Source: Galbibacter sp038433465
Lineage (GTDB): Bacteria; Bacteroidota; Bacteroidia; Flavobacteriales; Flavobacteriaceae
Assembly: GCF_038433465.1 (NCBI RefSeq)
Contig: NZ_JAESVF010000009.1
Span: 1 to 64,000 of the forward strand
Length of the DNA stretch: 64,000 bases
Direction of reading: 5' to 3'
Below, piece by piece: positions 7,234 to 15,275 of the stretch (positions within the stretch are counted from its first letter, which is position 1; every line of letters begins with the position of its first letter). Position numbers and translations under genes: made by a program. The notes beneath the pieces are model-generated. The model was given only the letters and a program-made list of their open reading frames with translations. It made no database searches and had not been told where the DNA came from.

Positions 7234-8631
7234 ATGAAGACGAAGTATTTCGATCTTATAGATCAAACCTACTATTTTCCGCAGGAGGAATTTACTTTAG
7301 AAGACGACCAATTAAAGTTTCATAATATCGATTTGATGGAATTGGTAAAAAAATATGGTGCGCCGTTGAAGTTTACCTATTTGCCACAAATTTCAAACAA
7401 TATTAAAAGAGCTCAATATTGGTTTAAAAATGCTATTGAAAAACAAGGCTACGAAGGGCAATACCACTATTGTTATTGTACCAAAAGTTCGCACTTTAGT
7501 CATATTTTAAATGAAGCCTTAAAAAACGATATCCATATCGAAACCTCTTCTGCTTTTGATATTGACATTGTAAAAAGTTTAATAGCCAAAGGGAAACTCT
7601 CTAAAGACAATTACGTAATATGTAACGGTTTTAAAAGAGATAAATACATTGAAAATATTGCTGAACTTATTAACGGTTCGCATAAAAAATGTATCCCAAT
7701 TATAGATAATTACGAAGAATTAAACCTTTTAGACGAAGCCATCCACGAACCATTTAATGTTGGGATTAGAATTGCTTCTGAAGAAGAGCCTAAATTTGAG
7801 TTCTACACCAGTAGATTAGGAATTGGGTATAAAAACATTGTTCCGTTTTACAATCGCGAAATCAAAGACAATAAAAAAGTAAACTTAAAAATGCTTCACT
7901 TTTTTATCAACACAGGTATTCGCGATACTTCGTACTATTGGAACGAACTTTTAAAATGTTTGAAGGTTTACATTCAGCTTAGAAAAATATGTCCAACAGT
8001 CGATTCTTTAAATATTGGTGGTGGGTTTCCTATTAAAAACTCACTCGCTTTTGAATACGATTACGAGTACATGGTGAACGAAATTATTCATCAAATAAAA
8101 ACTGCGTGTACTGAAGCTGGTGTTCCTGTTCCTAATATTTTTACTGAATTTGGAAGCTTTACCGTTGGAGAAAGTGGCGGTGCTATTTATGAAGTTTTAT
8201 ACCAAAAGCAACAAAACGATCGTGAGAAATGGAATATGATAAACTCTTCGTTTATTACAACGCTTCCAGATAGTTGGGCTATTAGCAAACGTTTTATTAT
8301 GCTAGCCATTAACCGTTGGAACGACGAATACGAACGTGTTCTTTTGGGCGGACTCACCTGCGACAGCGACGATTATTACAACTCTGAGCAAAACATGAAC
8401 GCCATTTATTTGCCAAAATACAGCAAAGCAAAACCATTATATATAGGATTTTTTAACACCGGAGCATACCAAGAAACTATTGGAGGTTTTGGTGGGTTAC
8501 AACACTGTTTAATTCCTTCGCCTAAACATATTTTAATCGATAAAGACGACGAAGGAAACATTACAACAAAACTATTTTCAGAACAACAAACAGCAAATGA
8601 TTTTTTAAAAATTTTAGGTTACAATGACTAA
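7234..8631 (+). CDS. speA: Arginine decarboxylase, short PLP fold-type III form
   Basis: The enzyme decarboxylates arginine to agmatine. The 465-residue protein is much shorter than the biosynthetic SpeA of E. coli, about 650 residues, but is typical of the Bacteroidota form. The predicted PLP lysine is Lys84 in YCYCTKSSH. Glycine-rich phosphate binding is at NIGGGFPI, and the catalytic cysteine region near the C-terminus is GGLTCDSDDYY (Cys376), followed by GAYQ. The stop overlaps the agmatinase start by 8 bases. The genes for agmatinase and a deoxyhypusine-synthase-like protein follow in the same operon. Confidence 0.92.
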   Translation: MKTKYFDLIDQTYYFPQEEFTLEDDQLKFHNIDLMELVKKYGAPLKFTYLPQISNNIKRAQYWFKNAIEKQGYEGQYHYCYCTKSSHFSHILNEALKNDIHIETSSAFDIDIVKSLIAKGKLSKDNYVICNGFKRDKYIENIAELINGSHKKCIPIIDNYEELNLLDEAIHEPFNVGIRIASEEEPKFEFYTSRLGIGYKNIVPFYNREIKDNKKVNLKMLHFFINTGIRDTSYYWNELLKCLKVYIQLRKICPTVDSLNIGGGFPIKNSLAFEYDYEYMVNEIIHQIKTACTEAGVPVPNIFTEFGSFTVGESGGAIYEVLYQKQQNDREKWNMINSSFITTLPDSWAISKRFIMLAINRWNDEYERVLLGGLTCDSDDYYNSEQNMNAIYLPKYSKAKPLYIGFFNTGAYQETIGGFGGLQHCLIPSPKHILIDKDDEGNITTKLFSEQQTANDFLKILGYND

Positions 8632-9511
8632 GAAACATTATGCCGGTATCCCGGAAAAGTACGCACGTTTGGATGATGCTCAAGTAGTACTCATTCCTGT
8701 TCCTTATGATGGCACGAGCACTTGGCAAAAAGGTGCCGACAAAGGTCCGAAGGCTTTCCTTGAAGCTTCAGAGAACATGGAACTTTTTGATATTGAAACA
8801 CGCAGTGAACCTTATAAAAAAGGCGTGTATCTAGCTCCTCCAGTAACCGAAAATAGTACGCCAGAAAAAATGGTGGAAGCGGTTCATAAAATCACTAAAA
8901 ACTATATCAAACAAGATAAGTTTGTAACGCTTTTTGGTGGAGAACATTCTATTTCTATCGGTTCTATTAGAGCCTTTAACGAGTGTTTCGACGATTTAAC
9001 CGTTTTACAAATTGATGCGCATGCCGATTTAAGAGAAGAGTACGAAGGTACCAAATGTAACCATGCGTGTGCTGTATACGAGGCGAGTCAGAATACCAAA
9101 TTAATTCAAGTAGGAATCCGCAGTATGGATATTTCTGAACTTGATAACATGATTGAAGATCAAACTTATTTCGCACACGATATCAGTCAGAGTGACGATT
9201 GGGTGGACGACTCCATTCATCAAATGACCGAAAATGTGTTTATCACTATCGATCTTGATGCTTTCGATCCGTCTATTCTTCCTTCAACAGGAACACCAGA
9301 ACCAGGTGGATTGTTATGGTATGAAACCTTAGATTACCTTAAAAAAGTTTTTAAAAAGAAAAATGTTGTAGGCTTTGATATTGTAGAGCTTTGCCCAAAT
9401 GAAAATGAAAAATCTTCAGATTTCTTAGCTGCAAAGTTGTATTATAAAATGTTAGCTTATAAATTTAAATACGCAAACTCAAAAAAACAAGAAGACGATG
9501 ACGACGAATAA
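8624..9511 (+). CDS. speB: Agmatinase
   Basis: Agmatinase hydrolyses agmatine to putrescine and urea. The 295-residue ureohydrolase carries all the manganese-ligand motifs: GGEHSIS (His108), DAHADLR (Asp131, His133, Asp135) and IDLDAFDPS (Asp210, Asp212). The gene overlaps speA by 8 bases and the next gene by 14 bases, so the three are almost certainly translated from one message. The C-terminus ends in an acidic run. Agmatinase rather than arginase is favoured because speA makes agmatine directly upstream. Confidence 0.93.
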   Translation: MTKKHYAGIPEKYARLDDAQVVLIPVPYDGTSTWQKGADKGPKAFLEASENMELFDIETRSEPYKKGVYLAPPVTENSTPEKMVEAVHKITKNYIKQDKFVTLFGGEHSISIGSIRAFNECFDDLTVLQIDAHADLREEYEGTKCNHACAVYEASQNTKLIQVGIRSMDISELDNMIEDQTYFAHDISQSDDWVDDSIHQMTENVFITIDLDAFDPSILPSTGTPEPGGLLWYETLDYLKKVFKKKNVVGFDIVELCPNENEKSSDFLAAKLYYKMLAYKFKYANSKKQEDDDDE

Positions 9512-10475
9512 AGGAGCAATTTCCAATTTTATAGAAAAATATTATTTACACTTTAACGCTGCTGCACTTGTAGACGCGGCAAAGGGTTACGAAGCACAAT
9601 TAGAAAATGGTGCTAAAATGATGGTAACACTTGCTGGAGCTATGAGTACAGGTGAATTAGGAAAGATTTTTGCTGAAATGATTCGTCAAGACAAAGTGCA
9701 AATCATCTCTTGTACAGGGGCAAATCTAGAAGAAGACATCATGAATTTAGTAGCGCACTCACACTACAAAAGAGTGCCAAACTATAGAGATTTAACACCG
9801 CAAGAAGAATGGGATTTATTGGAAAAAGGCTTAAACCGAGTTACCGATACTTGTATTCCTGAAGAAGAAGCATTTAGAAGACTTCAGAAGCATATTTATA
9901 AAATTTGGAAAGATGCCGAAGCAAATGGCGAGCGCTATTTTCCGCATGAGTTTATGTACAAAATGTTGCTTTCTGGGGTTTTAGAAGAATATTACGAAAT
10001 CGACTTAAAAGACTCATGGATGTATGCTGCAGCAGAGAAAAACTTACCGATTGTAGTTCCTGGTTGGGAAGACAGTACGATGGGTAATATCTTCGCATCA
10101 TACGTTATGAAGGGAGATTTAAAAGCTTCTACTGTAAAAAGCGGAATTGAATACATGGCTTATTTGGCAGATTGGTACACTAAAAACTCAGAAAGCGGTG
10201 TAGGATTCTTCCAAATTGGTGGAGGGATTGCAGGTGATTTCCCTATTTGTGTGGTACCAATGTTGTATCAAGATATGGAAATGGAAGACACACCTTTCTG
10301 GAGTTATTTCTGTCAGATTTCTGATTCAACAACTAGCTATGGCTCGTATTCTGGAGCTGTTCCAAACGAAAAAATCACTTGGGGTAAATTAGATATCGAC
10401 ACACCTAAATTCATTATCGAGTCTGATGCTACCATTGTAGCGCCACTTATTTTTGCGTATTTATTAGATATGTAA
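9498..10475 (+). CDS. Deoxyhypusine-synthase-like protein, probable homospermidine or related polyamine synthase
   Basis: The 325-residue protein belongs to the deoxyhypusine synthase family. It keeps the NAD-binding segments LAGAMSTGELG (about 45-55) and SCTGAN (71-76), the FFQIGGGIAGDFPI segment, and a C-terminal TWGKLD whose Lys297 aligns with the catalytic lysine of the eukaryotic enzyme. Bacteria lack eIF5A, so the true substrate is more likely a free polyamine. In this operon putrescine from agmatinase is the obvious acceptor, giving homospermidine or a similar triamine. That product is inferred from context. It overlaps speB by 14 bases. Confidence 0.8.
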   Translation: MTTNKGAISNFIEKYYLHFNAAALVDAAKGYEAQLENGAKMMVTLAGAMSTGELGKIFAEMIRQDKVQIISCTGANLEEDIMNLVAHSHYKRVPNYRDLTPQEEWDLLEKGLNRVTDTCIPEEEAFRRLQKHIYKIWKDAEANGERYFPHEFMYKMLLSGVLEEYYEIDLKDSWMYAAAEKNLPIVVPGWEDSTMGNIFASYVMKGDLKASTVKSGIEYMAYLADWYTKNSESGVGFFQIGGGIAGDFPICVVPMLYQDMEMEDTPFWSYFCQISDSTTSYGSYSGAVPNEKITWGKLDIDTPKFIIESDATIVAPLIFAYLLDM

Positions 10476-10513
10476 TTGAAACGATTTAAAAACCTACATT
10501 AATTATCAACAAT

Positions 10514-10816
10514 ATGAAACGTGTAATTGTAGATTACAAAAAATTAACCAACGAAATTCTATCGATGCTTGTAGAAAAGTATCCTGATGGATATGGTGAT
10601 GACGACATCATTAAGTTTAAAAACGCAAACAACGAAACCGTAGAAGCTGTAGAAGTAAGAACTGAAGATACTGTGTATCTAGTAAAAGTTAGTACTCGAC
10701 TAGCAAATACAATGGAGAAATTTGAAGATGACGACGATGACGATTTTAACGATGGAGATTCTATAGGAACTGACAATTTAGAAATTCCTGAAGACCAAGA
10801 AGAAGACGAAGATTAA
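10514..10816 (+). CDS. Small acidic conserved-type protein at the end of the polyamine operon
   Basis: The 100-residue protein is basic and ordered-looking for about 70 residues (MKRVIVDYKKLTNEIL..., then KYPDGYGDDDI) and ends in a very acidic tail of aspartates and glutamates. No catalytic motif is seen. It lies 38 bases after the deoxyhypusine-synthase-like gene, with a strong terminator directly after it, so it is the last gene of the operon. The function is unknown; similar proteins are sometimes labelled DNA primase, which the sequence does not support. Confidence 0.75.
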   Translation: MKRVIVDYKKLTNEILSMLVEKYPDGYGDDDIIKFKNANNETVEAVEVRTEDTVYLVKVSTRLANTMEKFEDDDDDDFNDGDSIGTDNLEIPEDQEEDED

Positions 10817-10821
10817 ATCTA

Positions 10822-10856
10822 AAAGCCTAAATACGTTTGTATTTAGGCTTTTTTTT
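10822..10856 (+). terminator. Terminator of the speA operon
   Basis: AAAGCCTAAATAC at 10822-10834 pairs perfectly with GTATTTAGGCTTT at 10839-10851 around a 4-base loop, followed by a T-run. The reverse strand also works for the convergent gene ending at 10866. Confidence 0.92.
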
Positions 10857-10865
10857 ATATGGATT

Positions 10866-11726
10866 TTAATTGAAAATTAATTGAAATTGTAAAACAGCCT
10901 CCCAACTACCTACAACTTCTGGGCGCACAACATTATAAAAAACTTGTGCGGCAGCACAGTAAAATAGCTTTGATTTACCTATTTTAAATGTTTTACCTGG
11001 ACCACCACCTAGCGGAAGTAACATCTGGTCGCCATTATCAGCCAACCAATTATTAACTACTGTAGCATTACTTTCAATAAACCAACCTTTTGGCAAATTA
11101 TAATATGCAAAATATTGAAAGTTAAACGAGTTCACTTTATTCTCGGCTTCCCCTCCTAACGACCAATAGTTTTGCACAACAAATCCAGCAGACAATTTAT
11201 CTCCTGCATGACTTAAAAGAAAAGAAGGCCCCATACTCACTCTATTGCTTCCTAAAATAGGACTCGTTCGTGTAGGTAATTGAATTGCTGGTCCAACTCC
11301 CCAACTCAAACTACCCTTTTTTTCAATTGAAGAAAAATAACCATTGAATAAAATATTTCCCAAACCACTTGCGCTACTCGAACCTCCTTCTTGTAACGGT
11401 GTAGGTTGTATAGGCACATGACTTAACTGATCCAAACCCGGAACCGATTGAAAAGGAATAATTGTGTATGTTATTAATTTCAAGTTTTTCCCTAACTTAA
11501 ATGGCCAAACTGGTTGAATAGAAAATGATTGAGCAATACCATCTCCAACAGGCAATAAAACTTCTTGAAAATATACACTTCTCAAACCAGCCACTGGATC
11601 TTGGCGTTTTTTTGCCATCTCCTCTACAGTGATGTCATCTACATTTTGAGATTGAGAAAAAGTTAACAAACTACAAAACAAGCTAAAGAACAAACTGATT
11701 ATACCTTTTATATTTATTTTAATCAT
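10866..11726 (-). CDS. Outer-membrane beta-barrel protein, putative transporter family
   Basis: The 286-residue protein has an N-terminal signal peptide (hydrophobic segment at about 8-24, cleavage near SQSQ). Alternating aromatic and small residues in short strands then run to a C-terminal phenylalanine-containing QFQLIFN, as in outer-membrane barrels. The early segment DPVAGLRSVYFQ and the glycine-rich hairpins resemble the Bacteroidota barrel family often labelled neuromedin-U-like or transporter. The ligand is unknown. The gene is monocistronic and convergent with the polyamine operon. Confidence 0.65.
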   Translation of the reverse strand: MIKINIKGIISLFFSLFCSLLTFSQSQNVDDITVEEMAKKRQDPVAGLRSVYFQEVLLPVGDGIAQSFSIQPVWPFKLGKNLKLITYTIIPFQSVPGLDQLSHVPIQPTPLQEGGSSSASGLGNILFNGYFSSIEKKGSLSWGVGPAIQLPTRTSPILGSNRVSMGPSFLLSHAGDKLSAGFVVQNYWSLGGEAENKVNSFNFQYFAYYNLPKGWFIESNATVVNNWLADNGDQMLLPLGGGPGKTFKIGKSKLFYCAAAQVFYNVVRPEVVGSWEAVLQFQLIFN

Positions 11727-12160
11727 TTCTTAAATACTTTTATCAATTACCTTTCACTTCATTCTGTTCTTTATGATTAATTAATTTTCATTAATAAAAA
11801 CAATGAATTTAACTTAAACTATAATAATTAAAGTTAACGAAATATATTAAAATGAAAGAAAATTACTTACAATACTTCAGAAAAAGATTATAATTACTAG
11901 TCTTAAATATTTAAAAAAAAACGTGGATTCTATACAAGAAATCAGTTGCTATAATTACGACGCTTTTCAAATTCAATTTGAGTTACTACTGGCAATAATA
12001 TAACTAATTCCTTTAGGCAAGTACTCCTAATTATTTCTGTATTAAACCTTTTAAAAACCCCCATTTTTTATGAAGAAAATAATTTAACAGCTTATTTAAT
12101 TCATGATATATACATTGTAATTTTTTTTGCATAATATTGTAACCAACACAAAAAACAAGA
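11727..12160. other. Gene-poor divergent intergenic region
   Basis: About 430 bases of very AT-rich sequence lie between the divergent barrel gene and the M1-like gene. No convincing ORF, hairpin, tRNA or exact TAnnTTTG box was seen. Promoters for both neighbours presumably lie here. Confidence 0.5.
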
Positions 12161-12229
12161 ATGAGCATCGGCTTCAACTTTAACCACACCTATAAAAAGA
12201 ATATAATTATTAAAACGAATTACCGTTAA
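12161..12229 (+). CDS. Possible 22-codon upstream reading frame overlapping the M1-like start
   Basis: An ATG at 12161 opens a 22-codon frame rich in asparagine, isoleucine and lysine. It stops with TAA at 12227-12229, and the last A is the first base of the ATG of the next gene (TAATG). The overlap would allow translational coupling. No homologue is recognised and it may be chance. Confidence 0.25.
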   Translation: MSIGFNFNHTYKKNIIIKTNYR

Positions 12230-15048
12230 TGCTGAATCTGCTTAAGAAATACGTTTCCCTCCTACTGCTGTGCTGCATCAATTTTGTGTGGAGTCAACAT
12301 CAACAAAAAATAAAAGCCGAATTAATTGCTGAAGAACATCTTATAAAAGTTCAGCAAGAAATTCAATATAACAATACTTCCAACGACACATTAAACACAA
12401 TTTATTTATACGATTGGAATAATGCCTACGCAAATAAAAATACTGCATTAGCTAAACGTTTTGCTGAAGAATTTAACAAGAGTCTACATCTTGCAAAAGA
12501 AGAAACACGTGGACATACAGAAATTTTATCGCTTACCGATACCAACTTCAACACACTTAGTTGGAAGCATACAGAAGGAGACGATATTGTAAAAATTTCG
12601 CTCCCTACACCTATCCTTCCGCAGCAAACTTACAACCTAAAAATCACTTATAAAGTAAAGCTTCCGAGTGCGCAATACACGGGTTATGGCTACACCGATA
12701 TTAACAACTACAACTTGCGTTATTGGTATTTATCGCCTGCTATTTACAACCAAGATTGGAAAGAATATCACAATAAAAATTTAAACGATTTAAATACTTA
12801 CACAGCCCAATTTGATGTGAGTTTTAGCTACCCAAGTACTTACAAACTTGTTTCTGACTTTAACATCACTACAACTCAAAACAGCAACAATACTAGCACT
12901 TCTCTGCTCACTGCAAACAACCGAGGAGATTTACGACTTTACCTTTTAAAAGAGCAAAATTTTTCTGTTTTTAAAAACAATCAATTAGAACTCATTACCA
13001 ACATTGAAAGTAAAGGTTTGAATGATTTTACAAAGGCAAAATCTGCTGAAAGAGTAATTCACTTTATCGACAGTACGTTGGGGACTTATCCGCATCAAAA
13101 ACTACTGGTTACCGAGCAAGATTACAAACGGAATCCGCTTTACGGAATTAATCAGCTTCCTTCATTTTTAAGGCCTTTTTCTGAGGAATTTCAGTATGAA
13201 TTAAAGCTACTTAAAACTACCCTACACGAGTATTTAAACAACACTATTTACCTCGATAATCGTAAGGAAAATTGGGTAAAAGATGGTATCGAAACGTATT
13301 TATTAATGAAATATGTCGATACGTTTTACAAAAACACCAAAATGCTCGGAAAGCTTTCGAATGTTTGGGGATTGCGTTCGTACCATTTAGCGCAAATGAC
13401 TTTCAACGACCAGTATCCGTATTTGTATATGTTGATGGCGCGCACCTACTCCGACCAACCTTTAACGACTTCTAGAGATTCGCTTATAAAGTTTAACGAG
13501 CGTATCGCCAATCGTTATAAATCGGGTGTTGGTTTGGCGTATCTCAACAGTTATTTAGGCGAAGATTATATCGATAAAAAAATTAAAGAATTTTATACTG
13601 AATTTACTTCGGAAAGCACTTCGTCACTTCAGTTTGAAGAATTATTAAAAACTGATGCACCCAAAAACATCGACTGGTATTTTAACACCTATGTTGCATC
13701 CGACCAAAAAATAGATTACAAAATCAAGAAATTTGAAAAAACAAACGATTCGATTTTTGTTACGCTGAAAAATAAACGAGAAACCAACACTCCTATAACT
13801 CTATTTGGAATCGATAGAAACGATTCGATTTTATTTAAAAATTGGTATGCCGATGTTGAAAAAACAACAACAGTTGCTGTACCCCGAAAAGATGTAAAAA
13901 GACTGGTTTTAAACTACGACAGGGTAATTCCAGAATTTAACGAACGTGACAATTGGAAATCGGTTAACGGATTTTTCTCTACCAACAGAAAATTAAAGTT
14001 TAAGTTTTTTAAAGACACTGAAGACCCATATTACAACCAAATTTTCTACGTTCCTGTTTTGCGTTTTAATATTTACGACGGAATTACGCCAGGACTTAGA
14101 CTCTACAACAAAACTTTTTTAACCAAACCTTTCGTGTACGACCTTCAACCCTCGTATGCAATGGGTGAAAACGCTTTGGTAGGTTCGGGTTCGTTACGCC
14201 TCAGAAAATATGTAAACCACGACAATATGTACTTAATCGATGCGTATTTGGCGGGGTCATCTTTTCATTATGCCGACGGATTGCGCTACAGCACCATAAC
14301 CCCTTCGGTTACTTTTAGGTTTAGAAACGACGACCTGCGCTCAAACGAACGCGAATTGTTTAACATGCGCTATGTAAATGTTATTCGAGACAACTCGCCA
14401 ACCATCGATACCGACCCCGATTACAGTGTGTTTAATGCGCGTTACGCCTACGGAAATAACGGAATTATAAATTACAAATCGTGGTTTATTGACTTACAAG
14501 TAGCGAGCGAATTTTCTAAAATTGCTTTTAACTGGGAATACCGAAAACTCTTTCAAAGTAACAGACAATTGAACATCCGTTTTTTTGCAGGAAAGTTTAT
14601 TTACAACGAAACCAATTCTGATTTTTTCAGTTTTGCGCTCGACCGCCCTACCGATTATTTATTTGATTATGATTATTTAGGTCGTTCCGAAGAAAGCGGA
14701 CTTTTTAGTCAGCAGTTAATTATTGCTGAAGGTGGATTTAAGTCCAAACTCTCCGATCCCTACGCAAACGATTGGATGATAACTACCAATGCTAGTTTTA
14801 ACTTATGGCGATGGATAGAATTGTATGGCGATGTTGGGATGATTCGCAATAAAAATCAAGATGCTCGTTTTGTGTACGACTCGGGAATTCGCCTCAATTT
14901 GGTAACCGATTATTTCGAGCTCTACTTCCCTGTATATTCAAACAATGGTTGGGAAATTGCACAACCACACTACGACGAAAAAATAAGATTTGTAGTGACT
15001 TTGAGTCCAAAAACACTCATAGGATTATTCACCAGAAAGTGGTTTTAG
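12229..15048 (+). CDS. M1 aminopeptidase-like domain fused to an outer-membrane barrel, zinc site degenerate
   Basis: The 939-residue protein has a signal peptide (about 1-22, cleavage near WSQ) and an N-terminal region resembling M1 metallopeptidases, with a beta-sandwich up to about 250 and a gluzincin-like helical domain to about 480. From about residue 590 a strand-rich domain runs to a terminal phenylalanine, as in outer-membrane barrels. Where M1 enzymes have HEXXH and a downstream NEG glutamate, this protein has HEYLN (333-337) and KDG (351-353), so zinc binding is doubtful. The N-terminal half would face the periplasm. It is monocistronic. Confidence 0.7.
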   Translation: MLNLLKKYVSLLLLCCINFVWSQHQQKIKAELIAEEHLIKVQQEIQYNNTSNDTLNTIYLYDWNNAYANKNTALAKRFAEEFNKSLHLAKEETRGHTEILSLTDTNFNTLSWKHTEGDDIVKISLPTPILPQQTYNLKITYKVKLPSAQYTGYGYTDINNYNLRYWYLSPAIYNQDWKEYHNKNLNDLNTYTAQFDVSFSYPSTYKLVSDFNITTTQNSNNTSTSLLTANNRGDLRLYLLKEQNFSVFKNNQLELITNIESKGLNDFTKAKSAERVIHFIDSTLGTYPHQKLLVTEQDYKRNPLYGINQLPSFLRPFSEEFQYELKLLKTTLHEYLNNTIYLDNRKENWVKDGIETYLLMKYVDTFYKNTKMLGKLSNVWGLRSYHLAQMTFNDQYPYLYMLMARTYSDQPLTTSRDSLIKFNERIANRYKSGVGLAYLNSYLGEDYIDKKIKEFYTEFTSESTSSLQFEELLKTDAPKNIDWYFNTYVASDQKIDYKIKKFEKTNDSIFVTLKNKRETNTPITLFGIDRNDSILFKNWYADVEKTTTVAVPRKDVKRLVLNYDRVIPEFNERDNWKSVNGFFSTNRKLKFKFFKDTEDPYYNQIFYVPVLRFNIYDGITPGLRLYNKTFLTKPFVYDLQPSYAMGENALVGSGSLRLRKYVNHDNMYLIDAYLAGSSFHYADGLRYSTITPSVTFRFRNDDLRSNERELFNMRYVNVIRDNSPTIDTDPDYSVFNARYAYGNNGIINYKSWFIDLQVASEFSKIAFNWEYRKLFQSNRQLNIRFFAGKFIYNETNSDFFSFALDRPTDYLFDYDYLGRSEESGLFSQQLIIAEGGFKSKLSDPYANDWMITTNASFNLWRWIELYGDVGMIRNKNQDARFVYDSGIRLNLVTDYFELYFPVYSNNGWEIAQPHYDEKIRFVVTLSPKTLIGLFTRKWF

Positions 15049-15222
15049 TTTTTACGAAGACTTGGATATTTTAGTCTTTTAGTCAATATAAATGCTTCAT
15101 TTAAAAACTAAAATCATTAAAAACTTCACATTAAAACTATACTAAAAATACTTTTTATTGAAAACATTTCAGTTTAAAACAAATAAATTGAAATATTTAC
15201 ATTTTACCCCTATATTTTTTAA

Positions 15223-15253
15223 TTGTAAAAACCATTCTTTTTGGCTATTTTTG
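15223..15253 (+). promoter_or_regulatory. Flavobacterial promoter of the ketoacid dehydrogenase gene
   Basis: TTG at 15223-15225 and TATTTTTG at 15246-15253 are spaced by 20 bases, an ideal match to the Bacteroidota promoter. The ATG is at 15276. Confidence 0.65.
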
Positions 15254-15275
15254 CTAGCGTCTCATAAAAAATCCT

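Noticed and set aside
10514..10816. DNA primase label for the acidic 100-residue protein
   Set aside because: No zinc finger, Toprim or catalytic motif is present; only the acidic tail and a short basic domain are seen.
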